Counted from the first letter of the stretch, positions 13,179 to 23,049 are shown. The stretch: 64,000 bases of DNA from Pseudescherichia vulneris NBRC 102420 (GCF_000759795.1 NZ_BBMZ01000010.1:148766-212765); one strand, 5' to 3'. Program-made: numbers and translations. Notes: generated by a model not told the origin, from the sequence alone.

Positions 13179-13262
13179 TTAAAACATAGCGCCCGGCGGT
13201 ACGTCTTTAAAAGTCTTGCAGTAGGTTTCAAAAATGCTTTTCAGGATTTTGCGCAGTTTCAT
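13179..13262 (-). CDS. azuC: Small amphipathic inner-membrane-associated protein AzuC
   Basis: This 27-residue reading frame starts MKLRKILKSIF and ends KDVPPGAMF. It is clearly AzuC, the small protein encoded on the dual-function AzuCR (IsrB) RNA of E. coli, which associates with the membrane as an amphipathic helix and binds the glycerol-3-phosphate dehydrogenase GlpD. Differences from E. coli are a few substitutions and loss of the final Arg. It lies between yecJ and a CRP palindrome, with its own terminator. It is too short for ordinary gene finders. Confidence 0.9.
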   Translation of the reverse strand: MKLRKILKSIFETYCKTFKDVPPGAMF

Positions 13263-13345
13263 GTTTTGCTCCGGCTATTTTGTTATGCAGGTGTTACTTA
13301 TCTATGGGCGTATAATATGACTTGCATCACAAAAATCAACCACTT

Positions 13346-13361
13346 TGTGATGCATATCACA
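13346..13361. promoter_or_regulatory. Perfect CRP-binding palindrome upstream of azuC
   Basis: TGTGA-TGCATA-TCACA is an exact CRP consensus in an AT-rich region between azuC (minus strand) and the MFS gene (plus strand). Carbon-source control of AzuCR is known in E. coli; here the same site could also control the transporter. Confidence 0.85.
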
Positions 13362-13475
13362 TCAATTTCGCTGTGATTATTCTCGTTTTGTTAAAAAATT
13401 ATTTAACAATCCGTGGGTTACGACGGTTTCATTTTTTTTAATTATTATAATTTTTTTTGAAATGGCAGACCAAGA

Positions 13476-14897
13476 ATGAGTGAAAACACCCTCCCGGAGA
13501 AGTCGCGGGGCGTCTCGCCCGCCGCGCTGCTGGTCGCCGGGGCCTTTTTTATGGAGTTTCTCGACGGGACGGTGATAGCCACGGCCCTGCCGGATATGGC
13601 GCGGAGTTTTGGCGTCGATGCAGTCGCGCTAAACATCGGTATCAGCGCCTACCTGATCACCCTTGCGGTACTGATCCCGGCCAGCGGCTGGATAGCTGAC
13701 CGCTTCGGTGCACGTAAGGTTTTCACCGCCGCGCTGGCGATCTTTACCCTCGCCTCGGTATTCTGCGGCCTCTCTACCAGCGTTGAGATGTTTGTGGCGA
13801 TGCGCGTGTTGCAGGGGATGGGTGGCGCGCTGATGGTCCCCGTCGGCAGGCTTGCCGTGCTGCGGACCACGCCTAAGCATCTGCTGATCACCGCCATCGC
13901 TACCCTCACCTGGCCCGCGTTGGTCGCGCCTATTATCGGCCCACCGCTGGGCGGGTTTATTACCCACTATGCCGACTGGCGCTGGATCTTCTTTATCAAC
14001 GTGCCGATTGGCCTGCTGGCTATCATTCTGGCGCTGCGCATCATTCCCGATATTCGCGACGACGAGCGCCGTCCTTTCGACCTGGCTGGCTTTCTCGCTA
14101 CCTCTGTGGCGATGGTCAGCCTGGTATGCGCCATGGAGATGCTGGGAGGTAAACAGCAGCAGGGAGCGTGGACGCTCGGCCTGGTGGCGCTAGGCGCGGC
14201 CACCCTGGTCTACGCGCTGCGCCATTTTCAACGCGTCCGCTGGCCGATGATCCGCCTTGATGCCATGCGGGTGCCTACCTTTCGCGTCACCATGTACGGT
14301 GGCTCGCTGTTTCGCGCCTCTATTAGCGCGGTACCCTTTCTGCTGCCGCTGATGTTCCAGGTCGGTTTTGGGATGGATCCGTTTCATGCTGGGCTGCTGG
14401 TGCTGGCGGTCTTCGTGGGTAACCTGACGATTAAGCCCGCCACGACGCCGCTGATCCGCTGGCTTGGCTTTAAAAAGCTGCTGCTGATTAACGGCGCACT
14501 GAACGTGCTGGCTTTGCTGGCCTGCGCCTTTATTACGCCGACGACGCCAGTATGGGTGATTTTTGTCGTTCTCTATCTGGGCGGGGTTTTTCGCTCGGTG
14601 CAGTTTACCGGCGTCAGTACGCTGGCCTTCGCCGATGTCCCCTCTGCGCAGATGAGCTATGCCAATACGCTGTTCAGCACGGCTACGCAGCTGGCGGTTG
14701 GGCTGGGTATCACGCTCGGCGCGATTGGCATTCGTCTGGGGGAAAAAGCCAGCGACTGGCTAGCGCTTGACGGCGTGCCGGGCATCAGCTTCCGGCTGGC
14801 GTTTGTGTTTATCGCCCTGATCTGTCTGGTGGGCATGATCGATACGTTCAGGCTAACGAAGGATGCGGGCAGCGCGGTGTCATCTAAGAAAGGGTAA
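13476..14897 (+). CDS. MFS transporter, DHA2 (drug:H+ antiporter) family
   Basis: A 473-residue inner-membrane protein with about 13-14 hydrophobic segments. The family motifs are visible: motif A GWIADRFGARK at about 74-84, the LDGTVIATALP segment in helix 1, and WRWIFFINVPIG after helix 5. The closest familiar relative is MdtD, a DHA2 exporter of the same length, but the overall sequence is different enough that I do not name it. It is inserted between azuC and yecR, where E. coli has no transporter. Substrate unknown; efflux is a reasonable guess only. Confidence 0.85.
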   Translation: MSENTLPEKSRGVSPAALLVAGAFFMEFLDGTVIATALPDMARSFGVDAVALNIGISAYLITLAVLIPASGWIADRFGARKVFTAALAIFTLASVFCGLSTSVEMFVAMRVLQGMGGALMVPVGRLAVLRTTPKHLLITAIATLTWPALVAPIIGPPLGGFITHYADWRWIFFINVPIGLLAIILALRIIPDIRDDERRPFDLAGFLATSVAMVSLVCAMEMLGGKQQQGAWTLGLVALGAATLVYALRHFQRVRWPMIRLDAMRVPTFRVTMYGGSLFRASISAVPFLLPLMFQVGFGMDPFHAGLLVLAVFVGNLTIKPATTPLIRWLGFKKLLLINGALNVLALLACAFITPTTPVWVIFVVLYLGGVFRSVQFTGVSTLAFADVPSAQMSYANTLFSTATQLAVGLGITLGAIGIRLGEKASDWLALDGVPGISFRLAFVFIALICLVGMIDTFRLTKDAGSAVSSKKG

Positions 14898-14940
14898 TGC
14901 ATTGCCGGGTCAGCGTAGCGCTGCCCGGCACAGGATGTGT
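14896..14940. repeat. REP-like palindrome
   Basis: The sequence GCCGGG-TCAGCGTAGCGCT-GCCCGGC forms a REP-like stem between the convergent MFS and RpiB-family genes. Confidence 0.65.
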
Positions 14941-15578
14941 TACGCAAGCATCTCGCGAACGAACGCTTCGATCTCTTTGTCCTGGCAGTGTTCAAAGAAG
15001 CACTCCTGGAAACGCTGACCGGAGACGGCGGTTTTCACCAGCTCAGGATCGATGGCGCGCAGGGTATCGAGATAGTTATCTTTTACCACTGCCGCTTTCA
15101 CCTGGTTAAGGATCCCGGCGTTACGCACCTGCGGTTCTTTACGCTCTGGCGGGTAGCCTTCGCCTTTACGGCCAGTAAAGGCTTTTTCAAAGATAAAGCG
15201 TACGTTCAGCTCGGCACCCCAGCCGAAGCCTTTAGCGAACGGCAGCGCCAGGGCATTACCGTTGTTGATCTGGGCAAACAGGAAGGCGTCGGCCGGATCG
15301 ATACAGTAGCCGCAGTTCACGCCCGGGTGGATGTTCAGCGACATCAACGCGCCCTGCCCGGTGCCGCAGCCAGCAATAACGAAATCCACCGCCTTTGAAT
15401 TCAGCAGGATGCTGGCCATAATGCCCAGATGGATATAGGTCAGATGATGGTCATTCTCATCGCTCATCCCAACGTTGAAAACCGGGAAGCCTTTATCATC
15501 AGCGACGGTTTTCAGCTCTTTGAGAATGATGGCGTTTTTGGCAGCCTGGCTGTTTTCCATCATCAGTGCAATTTTCAT
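14940..15578 (-). CDS. RpiB/LacA/LacB family sugar-phosphate isomerase
   Basis: A 212-residue cytoplasmic protein with the RpiB/LacAB fold. The active-site cysteine motif is visible as CGTGQG (Cys71), followed by NIHPGVNCGYC. It is longer than RpiB (about 150) because of a C-terminal extension, which fits a subgroup of uncharacterised enterobacterial isomerases. The start at 15578 (MKIALMMEN) lies after an AGGAGA site. No sugar kinase or transporter for a phosphorylated sugar is adjacent, so the substrate is unknown. The neighbouring MFS gene is convergent, not in operon. Confidence 0.8.
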   Translation of the reverse strand: MKIALMMENSQAAKNAIILKELKTVADDKGFPVFNVGMSDENDHHLTYIHLGIMASILLNSKAVDFVIAGCGTGQGALMSLNIHPGVNCGYCIDPADAFLFAQINNGNALALPFAKGFGWGAELNVRFIFEKAFTGRKGEGYPPERKEPQVRNAGILNQVKAAVVKDNYLDTLRAIDPELVKTAVSGQRFQECFFEHCQDKEIEAFVREMLA

Positions 15579-15837
15579 TATCTCTTCTCCTGAATGCGTT
15601 GCGGGGGATCCCGTCATAAAGGGCTAATCAGCTTAAACCTTACTACCTGGCAAACATATTTTCAAATTTAATGAAAAATGGTTTTAAAAATTAGAGATGC
15701 GGTCACAGTTTTGCTTAGGCCAGCCCCTCTCCCGCTACCGTTGCAATTAGATCGGTTAGATTCTTTGGCTATTCCGGGCATTGGCTAATTATGCTGGCTG
15801 TAGGATGAGATCATCGAAACTGAATCAGAGCGTTTTC

Positions 15838-16176
15838 ATGAAAAGATCTCTCCTCGCCGCTTCGCTGATGCTGCTTGCTGGATGCACCATCACGAAAGAA
15901 CCTGAAGTCACCGACGTTAACCCGGCAACGGGCCTGGTGCGCCTGCACTTTAACGAGACGATGCTGCAGAAGGCCCGGTATGACGACTACACCACTCAGG
16001 GAACGGCAAATCGCCAGTGCCAGCAGATGGGCTATGCCACGGCGATCGCCTTTGGTCAGCCAGTTAAAACCTGTAGCGTCATCAGCGGCTCGCTGTGCCT
16101 GAACGAAACCGTCACGCTTCAGTACCAGTGTCAGGGCCATGCGGTGAACTACTCCCCCGCAGGTGTTTACTACTGA
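15838..16176 (+). CDS. yecR: YecR-like lipoprotein
   Basis: The 112-residue product has a lipoprotein signal peptide with lipobox LLAGC (Cys at about residue 18), then ITKEPEVTDVNPATG and a cysteine-rich C-terminal half. It resembles YecR, a lipoprotein under flagellar (FlhDC) control in E. coli, and it occupies the same place upstream of tyrP. The start at 15838 gives a clean signal peptide; upstream in-frame starts would spoil it. Function unknown. ftnA and yecH, which follow yecR in E. coli, are missing. Confidence 0.8.
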   Translation: MKRSLLAASLMLLAGCTITKEPEVTDVNPATGLVRLHFNETMLQKARYDDYTTQGTANRQCQQMGYATAIAFGQPVKTCSVISGSLCLNETVTLQYQCQGHAVNYSPAGVYY

Positions 16177-16313
16177 TAGAGCTCAGCTTAACCCGATGGC
16201 CTAATTCGTATCGTTATCTTTACAGCGATTGTAACGGTGGTTTGACGTAAACACCGTTTTGCCTTACTCTGCGCCGCACAATTTTGGTGCGCAGTTCAGG
16301 TGTAAAGAGAAGC

Positions 16314-17525
16314 GTGAAGAACAGGACTTTTGGCAGTATGTTTATCGTTGCCGGGACCACCATTGGTGCCGGTATGCTGGCGATGCCGCTGGCCGCCGCA
16401 GGCGTTGGCTTTGGCGTAACGCTGGCGTTACTATTTTGCCTGTGGGGGCTGATGTGTTACACCGCCCTGCTGCTGCTGGAGGTGTATCAGCACGTTCCGG
16501 CAGATACCGGGCTAGGTACACTGGCCCGCCGCTACCTTGGGCGCTACGGACAGTGGGCGACCGGTTTTAGCATGCTGTTCCTCATGTATGCCCTGACGGC
16601 GGCTTACATGAGCGGCGCAGGCGAGCTGCTGGCCTCCAGCCTGAGCGAGTGGCTTGGCCTCTCCGTGTCTCCGGCGACCGGCGTCCTGCTGTTCACCCTT
16701 GTCGCGGGCGGTGTGGTCTGCATTGGCACGTCGCTGGTAGATCTCTTCAACCGTTTTCTGTTCAGCGCTAAGCTGATTTTCCTGATTGTGATGCTGGCGC
16801 TGCTGATGCCTCACGTGCATAAGGTCAATCTCCTGACGCTGCCGCTGGAGAAGGGGCTGGCGCTCTCTGCTATCCCGGTGATCTTTACCTCCTTTGGTTT
16901 TCACGGCAGCGTGCCGAGCATCGTCAGCTACATGAACGGCAACGTGCAGAAGCTGCGCTGGGTCTTTATTACCGGCAGCGCCATTCCGCTGGTGGCCTAT
17001 ATCTTCTGGCAGCTGGCGACGCTAGGCAGCATCGACTCCACCACCTTCTTTGGCCTGATGGCGAACAGCGCCGGGCTTAACGGCCTGCTGCAGGCCCTGC
17101 GCGACGTGGTAGCCTCGCCGCACGTAGAGCTGGCGGTGCACCTGTTTGCCGATCTGGCGCTGGCGACCTCGTTTTTAGGCGTGACCCTGGGGCTGTTTGA
17201 TTACCTGGCCGATCTCTTTAATCGTCGTAATACCGCGATGGGCAGGCTACAGACCGGGGCGATTACCTTCCTGCCGCCGCTGGCCTTTGCTCTCTTCTAT
17301 CCGCGTGGCTTTGTGATGGCGCTGGGCTATGCGGGCGTGGCGCTGGCCGTACTGGCGCTGCTGCTCCCTTCCCTGCTGGCGTGGCAGAGCCGTAAGCATA
17401 CCCCGCGGGCGGACTACCGCGTACGGGGGGGTAAGCCAGCCTTGCTGCTGGTGCTCTTCTGCGGCGTAGCGGTAATTGCGATTCAGTGTGGTATTGCAGC
17501 GGGAGTGCTGCCAGAGGTGGGTTAG
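16314..17525 (+). CDS. tyrP: Tyrosine-specific permease TyrP
   Basis: TyrP is a proton-coupled tyrosine importer of the aromatic amino-acid (HAAAP) family. The 403 residues from a GTG start at 16314 match E. coli TyrP in length and sequence, including [20 protein letters not shown] in helix 1; eleven membrane segments are predicted. Starting at 16284 would add ten residues not seen in the family. Upstream at about 16220-16255 there are TGTAA/GTAAAC segments that could be degenerate TyrR boxes, but I could not match them confidently. Confidence 0.95.
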   Translation: MKNRTFGSMFIVAGTTIGAGMLAMPLAAAGVGFGVTLALLFCLWGLMCYTALLLLEVYQHVPADTGLGTLARRYLGRYGQWATGFSMLFLMYALTAAYMSGAGELLASSLSEWLGLSVSPATGVLLFTLVAGGVVCIGTSLVDLFNRFLFSAKLIFLIVMLALLMPHVHKVNLLTLPLEKGLALSAIPVIFTSFGFHGSVPSIVSYMNGNVQKLRWVFITGSAIPLVAYIFWQLATLGSIDSTTFFGLMANSAGLNGLLQALRDVVASPHVELAVHLFADLALATSFLGVTLGLFDYLADLFNRRNTAMGRLQTGAITFLPPLAFALFYPRGFVMALGYAGVALAVLALLLPSLLAWQSRKHTPRADYRVRGGKPALLLVLFCGVAVIAIQCGIAAGVLPEVG

Positions 17526-17537
17526 AGAAGTGAGCTC

Positions 17538-17576
17538 AACGTAGGCCGGGCAAACGCAGTGCCGCCCGGCGTTACA
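17538..17576. repeat. REP element
   Basis: GCCGGGCAAACGCAGTGCCGCCCGGC is a typical enterobacterial REP palindrome, located between convergent tyrP and yecA. Confidence 0.75.
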
Positions 17577-17583
17577 GTGTCTA

Positions 17584-18249
17584 TCAGTGCAGACAGCACT
17601 GCTTGTACTTTTTACCGCTGCCGCACGGACAAGGGTCGTTACGCCCGACCTTATCACCGTTCACTATCGGCTGTTTTACCGGACGTTCCTGCTGATTGTC
17701 AGCCCAGTAGTCAAACAGCGCCAGCGCAGCGGGTTTCAGTGCTTCAACGCTTGCCTCGAAGGCCTCCGGTGTCATCTCCTCTACGCGGGTAAAGTTCTCC
17801 TCTTTACCGTGCAGCGCAATGGCTTCCAGCGCAGGCTGTAACGACTCGGGCAGCGTTGACCAGTCGCTCAGCGCGACACCGCGCATATAGCCGAAGCACC
17901 ACTCTTCCACGATGCTGAGATCCTGGCCTTCAATGGTGCGCGTACCAAACAGCGGCTCAAACTGCTCCGGGTAATCGGCAAGACGCTCGGCGATATCGTT
18001 CATATGCTGGAATGAGAGCGTCATAAAGCGCCCCATCTCTTTTTCAGATGACCAGCGTGGAACGTGGTTCGCACCGCCCCAGATAGCCACCAGCCACTCG
18101 CTCGGCTCGATCTCTGTTGGCGCGCTCAGCACTGCGGTCAGCAGGCCGTCCAGCTCCGCAACGTCGACAATTGACGCCTCATTGCTGTACTTTGCCAGCA
18201 CGTCATCCAGCCACTCCAGCTCTTTCTCATCCAGCGGTCCGGTTTTCAT
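17584..18249 (-). CDS. yecA: YecA family protein with SEC-C metal-binding motif
   Basis: The 221-residue protein has an N-terminal UPF0149/YgfB-like helical domain and a C-terminal SEC-C zinc motif ([18 protein letters not shown]). E. coli YecA (AscA) binds SecB and the ribosome through a similar motif, and the same role is likely here. A second ATG one codon upstream (18252) is possible. Location next to tyrP is conserved. Confidence 0.93.
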   Translation of the reverse strand: MKTGPLDEKELEWLDDVLAKYSNEASIVDVAELDGLLTAVLSAPTEIEPSEWLVAIWGGANHVPRWSSEKEMGRFMTLSFQHMNDIAERLADYPEQFEPLFGTRTIEGQDLSIVEEWCFGYMRGVALSDWSTLPESLQPALEAIALHGKEENFTRVEEMTPEAFEASVEALKPAALALFDYWADNQQERPVKQPIVNGDKVGRNDPCPCGSGKKYKQCCLH

Positions 18250-18579
18250 CATTCACTACCTCAGTTTGGGGCGGGCGCATATGATAGACCATAGCAGATC
18301 GCAGAACAAACAAACCAGAAAGCATACGTAAGAGAGAATGATAAAGGGTAATATGTAAAAAACGTAGCCGGAATCGATAGGATAATGATAGCTATTAAGT
18401 TACAAATCAAGTTTTGTCGCGGAAAACATAGGTATTGACGATCTTTTATACCAGACCTGATAAGGGTTCACTACCCTCGCTGTTACCCGTTATATCATAT
18501 TTCACATAAATAAGTTGAGCTTATCATTCTTACTTCGGACCTATAGCAAGATGTAAAGATATGTAGCAAAGGTAAATCC
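18250..18579. other. AT-rich gap before the acyltransferase gene
   Basis: About 330 bp with much lower GC than the neighbours. It must contain the promoters of yecA and of the acyltransferase, but I see no strong sigma-70 match, no gene and no repeat. The drop in GC begins here and ends about 20.08 kb, which marks the acquired segment. Confidence 0.5.
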
Positions 18580-19827
18580 ATGGTATTATGCATAGCATCT
18601 TCTAGCTTACTAAACTTCACTAATATGCACAGCACGATACCTACCGCGTCTTCTCAGAAGCTTTTACACGTTGATGGCCTCAGAGGTTTTGCATGTCTCA
18701 TGGTTGTCTTTTCTCATTTGGCCCTCATTTTTTATCCCGGATTACACGACCCGGGTTTAATTAATGACAACCTCTTTATTAGTTTCATTTTCAATAGCTC
18801 TTTTTCATTCCTTTATTCAGGAACCGCCGCAGTCTATATTTTTTTCACCCTCAGCGGATTCATTCTCTCCCATGCATTTATGAATGGCAAAGACGTTTTA
18901 GAAAATGTCACATCTATGGTATCTAAGCGCTATTTTAGGCTTGCTATACCCGCAATCGCTTCGTGTATTTTTTGTTTTGTGGTTGTAACTAATACCACGC
19001 CTGAAACGGGAATGTTGTCTGGTTGGATTCAGTCTTATAAGGTTGCTAACCCCTCGTTATTTGATGCAGTTTATTCTGGCGCAGTGCATGCTTTCTTTGG
19101 GGAAGGCTCTGCATACAACCCTGTCCTCTGGACCATGAAAATTGAACTGATTGGGTCGTTTCTAACTTACTTCACCTGCATTATTTTGATTAAATGCGAT
19201 AAAAAGCCCCTATTACTATTATTTTTTGGGCTGATGCTTTTCCTGTCTACCCTACCGCAAAAAGAAAAATATGGTTACATGGCCTTTCTTTTTGGTGTTT
19301 ATATCTACACATCGAGCTTTAGTATAAAAAAAGGCACGGCGTTAGTCTTAGCCGCCATTGGCGTGTACGCTGGCGGCGTGCACTACGGTTCATCTCCTTA
19401 TATATATACCATATATTACTCGCGCTTTTTCTTGAATGGCGAAGAGTCAAATGCCTACATATTGTTTAATTTTATATCCGGCATAGTGATTACATTTGCC
19501 ATTTTAACCAATGGGACTCTGAAAAAAGCATTCAGTAATAAAGCATTTGTATACATGGGCAAGGTATCATTTAGCGTTTATCTTTTCCATCTGCCCTTTT
19601 TATTCGTAGTTGCTGTTTGGCTGTTTAATGCTTTTTATGTAAGAAACCTTGGATATGCAACGAGCGCAATATCTGCCTCACTGTTATCTATAGGAATGAT
19701 TTATGGACTAGCGAATTTTATTTTCAAGCTTGTAGATTATCCCTCCATGAAAATATCAAATAAAATTTCTACATTTTTGTTTTATAAGAGGGAGCGGTCT
19801 ATAAAAGAGGTTCAGCCAACCGCATAA
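18580..19827 (+). CDS. Acyltransferase 3 family membrane protein (OafA/YrhL-like)
   Basis: A 415-residue integral membrane protein with about ten hydrophobic segments. The N-terminus carries the acyltransferase-3 signature: HVDGLRGFACLMVVFSHL with the catalytic-type His and Arg, followed by FFTLSGFIL. Such proteins O-acetylate surface polysaccharides (O-antigen, exopolysaccharide). It lacks the C-terminal SGNH domain of some relatives. The start at 18580 has an AAAGGT site; a second Met at 18625 would remove a non-homologous leader and is also possible. The gene is AT-rich and inserted between yecA and the tRNA operon, suggesting horizontal acquisition. Acceptor sugar unknown. Confidence 0.85.
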   Translation: MVLCIASSSLLNFTNMHSTIPTASSQKLLHVDGLRGFACLMVVFSHLALIFYPGLHDPGLINDNLFISFIFNSSFSFLYSGTAAVYIFFTLSGFILSHAFMNGKDVLENVTSMVSKRYFRLAIPAIASCIFCFVVVTNTTPETGMLSGWIQSYKVANPSLFDAVYSGAVHAFFGEGSAYNPVLWTMKIELIGSFLTYFTCIILIKCDKKPLLLLFFGLMLFLSTLPQKEKYGYMAFLFGVYIYTSSFSIKKGTALVLAAIGVYAGGVHYGSSPYIYTIYYSRFFLNGEESNAYILFNFISGIVITFAILTNGTLKKAFSNKAFVYMGKVSFSVYLFHLPFLFVVAVWLFNAFYVRNLGYATSAISASLLSIGMIYGLANFIFKLVDYPSMKISNKISTFLFYKRERSIKEVQPTA

Positions 19828-20080
19828 ACGTAATTTATAGAAGCTATGTTAAAAAATATTGCCGATTAACTCGGTATATATTTCCTAAAAAATATGTCAT
19901 AAAACTATCTACATAGCTGGCTTTCAAGGCCAGCTAGAATTATTGTCACTCTGAAGATCAAACGCTTTTGGTACAGCGGTATATTTTACCTTACCTGCCC
20001 TCAGCGCAGGCTTCCCGTTACCTTGATAACACATACCCAAGGTTTACATGCTCTTAATTGTCAGGGCCAAATCGCAGGCA
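19828..20080. other. Gap after the acyltransferase gene
   Basis: No gene is visible. A hairpin TAGCTGGC/GCCAGCTA at about 19914-19937 follows the acyltransferase; without a T-run it is only a weak terminator candidate. Confidence 0.4.
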
Positions 20081-20081
20081 C

Positions 20082-20105
20082 AAAAAAACCACCCGTAGGT
20101 GGTTT
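20082..20105 (-). terminator. Terminator of the glyW-cysT-leuZ operon
   Basis: On the minus strand the AACCACC-TACG-GGTGGTT stem is followed by seven T residues, about 45 bp after the tRNA-Leu 3' end. Confidence 0.85.
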
Positions 20106-20147
20106 GACGACACTGCTTATTGCTTTGATTATTCTGCTAATTTCCAA

Positions 20148-20234
20148 TGGTACCCGGAGCGGGACTTGAACCCGCACAGCCTTACAGCCGAGGGATTTTA
20201 AATCCCTTGTGTCTACCGATTTCACCATCCGGGC
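20148..20234 (-). tRNA. leuZ: tRNA-Leu (UAA)
   Basis: An 87-nt tRNA with long variable arm and encoded CCA. The anticodon loop reads ...TTTAAAA... with anticodon TAA. It matches leuZ in sequence and position, last in the operon after glyW and cysT. Confidence 0.96.
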
Positions 20235-20246
20235 TCGGGAGGAAAT

Positions 20247-20320
20247 TGGAGGCGCGTTCCGGAGTCGAACCGGACTAGACGGATTTGCAATCCGCTACAT
20301 AACCGCTTTGCTAACGCGCC
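20247..20320 (-). tRNA. cysT: tRNA-Cys (GCA)
   Basis: A 74-nt cloverleaf with encoded CCA; the acceptor stem starts GGCGCG and the anticodon is GCA. Middle gene of the tRNA operon. Confidence 0.96.
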
Positions 20321-20385
20321 TTAAATCTTAGTCTTGCGACCTGCACCCGCACTCTTTAACTTCATACAGTGCCGATACCTTAATT

Positions 20386-20461
<76 letters not shown>

Positions 20462-20533
20462 TTATCAGGTGATTATGCTAATCACTTGATTTTACTCTCA
20501 TCTGGCAAGCTGTGCCGCCGTCTGATGCGATGC

Positions 20534-20561
20534 ATTCTACTTACCTGACGCACTGAGTCAA
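20534..20561 (-). promoter_or_regulatory. Promoter of the glyW-cysT-leuZ operon
   Basis: On the minus strand TTGACT, 16 bp, TAGAAT make a good sigma-70 promoter about 70 bp before glyW. The GC-rich start region after the -10 is typical of stringently controlled tRNA promoters. Confidence 0.7.
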
Positions 20562-20610
20562 CGATATTTTTTAAATCTCGGATCGTTTGCTGAAAATTAA
20601 GCCGAAACGA

Positions 20611-21159
20611 TCACTGTTCCAGCAGATCGCCCCGGGCAGCGTTTAAATACTGGAACATGGACCACAGGGTCAGCACCGCAGCGACCCACAGCAGGCCAAT
20701 TCCCGCCCACTCTACCCAGGCGTTTGGCCGCCACAGCATCCACACCAGCGAGGCCATCTGCGCGGTGGTTTTAACTTTACCAATCCACGATACCGCCACG
20801 CTGCTGCGCTTGCCCAGCTCCGCCATCCACTCGCGCAGGGCAGAGATGATGATCTCACGACCAATCATGGTCGCAGCAGGCAGGGTCACCCACCAGGTGT
20901 GATAGTGCTCGGCCACCAGCACCATAGCGATGGCGACCATGACCTTATCCGCCACCGGATCGAGGAACGCGCCGAAACGGGTGCTCTGGTTCCAGCGCCG
21001 AGCCAGATAGCCATCAAACCAGTCCGTCACCGCAGCGACGAGAAAGATGAGTGCACATGCGAAAGGCGCCCAGACCACAGGTAGATAAAACGCCACCACG
21101 AAGAACGGGATCAGGATGACACGAAAAAGCGTGAGCAACGTTGGGATATTGTATCGCAT
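20611..21159 (-). CDS. pgsA: Phosphatidylglycerophosphate synthase PgsA
   Basis: PgsA makes phosphatidylglycerol phosphate from CDP-diacylglycerol and glycerol-3-phosphate in the inner membrane. The 182 residues show the CDP-alcohol phosphotransferase motif ([12 protein letters not shown]...[11 protein letters not shown]) at about 41-72 and four membrane segments. It lies downstream of uvrC with the tRNA operon beyond, the conserved enteric order. Confidence 0.97.
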   Translation of the reverse strand: MRYNIPTLLTLFRVILIPFFVVAFYLPVVWAPFACALIFLVAAVTDWFDGYLARRWNQSTRFGAFLDPVADKVMVAIAMVLVAEHYHTWWVTLPAATMIGREIIISALREWMAELGKRSSVAVSWIGKVKTTAQMASLVWMLWRPNAWVEWAGIGLLWVAAVLTLWSMFQYLNAARGDLLEQ

Positions 21160-21216
21160 AGTGGCAGGTAACTATCTGTTGTCAGTAAAAATTAGCCCTA
21201 TGTTGCTACAGAGCCC

Positions 21217-23049
21217 TCAATGTTTCAACGAGTAGAAGATCTTTTCTGCCAGCCCCTGCGAAATACCCGGCACTTTTGCGATGTCCTCAACGCTGGCGTT
21301 GAGCAAACCCTGCAATCCACCCATGTATTTCAGCAGCATCTGGCGGCGCTTCGGCCCGACCCCTTCAATGGTCTCCAGGGTACTGGTATTTTTCACCTTC
21401 GCGCGTTTTTTACGGTGCCCGCTGATGGCGTGGTTATGCGACTCATCACGGATATGCTGGATCACGTGCAGCGCCGGTGAGTCTGGCGGCAGGTTAAAGC
21501 CCTCTCCCTCTGGTTCAAAGAAGAGCGTCTCCAGCCCTGCCTTACGGTCGGTGCCTTTCGCTACGCCCAGCAGTAGCGGATGGTGCTTATCCCAGGGAAC
21601 GTCCAGCTCGGCAAAGACCGTCTTCGCCTGGCTCAGCTGCCCCTTGCCGCCGTCGATTAAGATCACGTCCGGCACCTTGCTCTCTTCAATGGCCTTACCG
21701 TAGCGACGACGCAGCACCTGATTCATGGCCGCATAGTCATCGCCAGGGGTAATACCGGTGATATTGTACCGGCGGTACTCGGCACGCAGCGGCCCGTTGG
21801 CGTCAAACACCACGCAGGAGGCAACGGTCTGCTCGCCCATGGTGTGGCTAATATCAAAACACTCCATACGCCGAACCGCCGGCAGCTTCAGCAGCGTTGC
21901 GAGCGCGACCAGGCGCTGGCTAACCGTTGACTGCTGAGAGAGCTTGGTGCTGAGCGCCGTGGCGGCGTTGGTGCGAGCCAGCTTGAGGTAGCGTGCCCGG
22001 TCACCGCGCGGTTTTGTCTGCACGTTGACGCGGCGGCCTGCCAGCTCGGAGAGCGAGTCGGCCAACAGCGTTTTGTCGTTGAGATCAAAGTCGAGCAGGA
22101 TTTCGCCCGGCAGGGTGCGCATCTGGCTGCCCTGCAGGTAGAACTGCCCCACGAAGGTCTCTACCACTTCGCCAAGTTCGGTGCCGCCCGGCACTTTCGG
22201 GAAGTAGCTCCGGCTGCCCAACACCTTGCCCTGGCGAATAAAGAGCACGTGCACGCAGGCCATACCGGCATCGAACGACACGCCGATGACGTCGAGATCG
22301 TCGCCATTGTTAGAGACGAACTGCTTCTCCGTGACGCGACGTACGGCCTGGATCTGATCGCGAATACGCGCCGCCTCTTCAAAGTCGAGATCGCGGCTGG
22401 CCTTCTCCATGCGCTCAATCAGCAGGTTCAGAACCTGATCGTCCTTGCCCGCCAGGAAGAGGCGCACGTAGTTAACCTGCTGAGCATACTCCTCTTCGCT
22501 GACCAACCCCTCGACACACGGCCCAAGGCAGCGGCCGATCTGGTACTGCAAGCAGGGCCGGGAGCGATTGCGGTAGACGCTGTTTTCACACTGGCGGATA
22601 GGGAAGATTTTTTGCAGCAGCGCTAAGGTCTCGCGCACCGCGTAACCGTTCGGGAACGGCCCAAAGTACTCCCCTTTCGCATGCTTAGCCCCCCGATGCG
22701 TCGCCAGACGCGGGTGGGTATCACCGCTGAGAAAAATGAACGGGTAGGATTTATCGTCGCGCAGCAGCACGTTGTACCGTGGCTGATACAGCTTGATATA
22801 GTTATGCTCAAGCAGCAGCGCCTCCGTTTCCGTATGGGTTACCGTCACGTCGATCTGCTGGATCTGGGAGACCAGCGCTTCGGTTTTTCGTGAGGCAAGA
22901 TTACTACGGAAGTAGCTGGACAGGCGCTTCTTGAGATCTTTGGCTTTACCGACGTAGATAACAGTACCACCGGCGTCATACATGCGGTAGACACCGGGTT
23001 TACTGGTAACCGTACTCAGAAAGGCTTTTGAATCAAAAACATCACTCAC
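21217..23049 (-). CDS. uvrC: Excinuclease ABC subunit C
   Basis: UvrC makes both incisions in nucleotide excision repair. The 610 residues include an N-terminal GIY-YIG nuclease domain ([20 protein letters not shown]), a UVR domain binding UvrB (about 204-239), the RNase H-like endonuclease domain (DGGKGQL) and C-terminal tandem helix-hairpin-helix motifs. It overlaps the end of uvrY by 4 bp, as in E. coli, so both are co-transcribed. Confidence 0.98.
   Translation of the reverse strand: MSDVFDSKAFLSTVTSKPGVYRMYDAGGTVIYVGKAKDLKKRLSSYFRSNLASRKTEALVSQIQQIDVTVTHTETEALLLEHNYIKLYQPRYNVLLRDDKSYPFIFLSGDTHPRLATHRGAKHAKGEYFGPFPNGYAVRETLALLQKIFPIRQCENSVYRNRSRPCLQYQIGRCLGPCVEGLVSEEEYAQQVNYVRLFLAGKDDQVLNLLIERMEKASRDLDFEEAARIRDQIQAVRRVTEKQFVSNNGDDLDVIGVSFDAGMACVHVLFIRQGKVLGSRSYFPKVPGGTELGEVVETFVGQFYLQGSQMRTLPGEILLDFDLNDKTLLADSLSELAGRRVNVQTKPRGDRARYLKLARTNAATALSTKLSQQSTVSQRLVALATLLKLPAVRRMECFDISHTMGEQTVASCVVFDANGPLRAEYRRYNITGITPGDDYAAMNQVLRRRYGKAIEESKVPDVILIDGGKGQLSQAKTVFAELDVPWDKHHPLLLGVAKGTDRKAGLETLFFEPEGEGFNLPPDSPALHVIQHIRDESHNHAISGHRKKRAKVKNTSTLETIEGVGPKRRQMLLKYMGGLQGLLNASVEDIAKVPGISQGLAEKIFYSLKH

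Noticed and set aside
16220..16255. TyrR boxes upstream of tyrP
   Set aside because: Segments resembling TGTAA and GTAAAC occur, but none fits TGTAAA-N6-TTTACA well enough to annotate.
18433..18463. Sigma-70 promoter for the acyltransferase gene
   Set aside because: TTGACG has a good -35 but the hexamer 17 bp later (TGATAA) is a poor -10.
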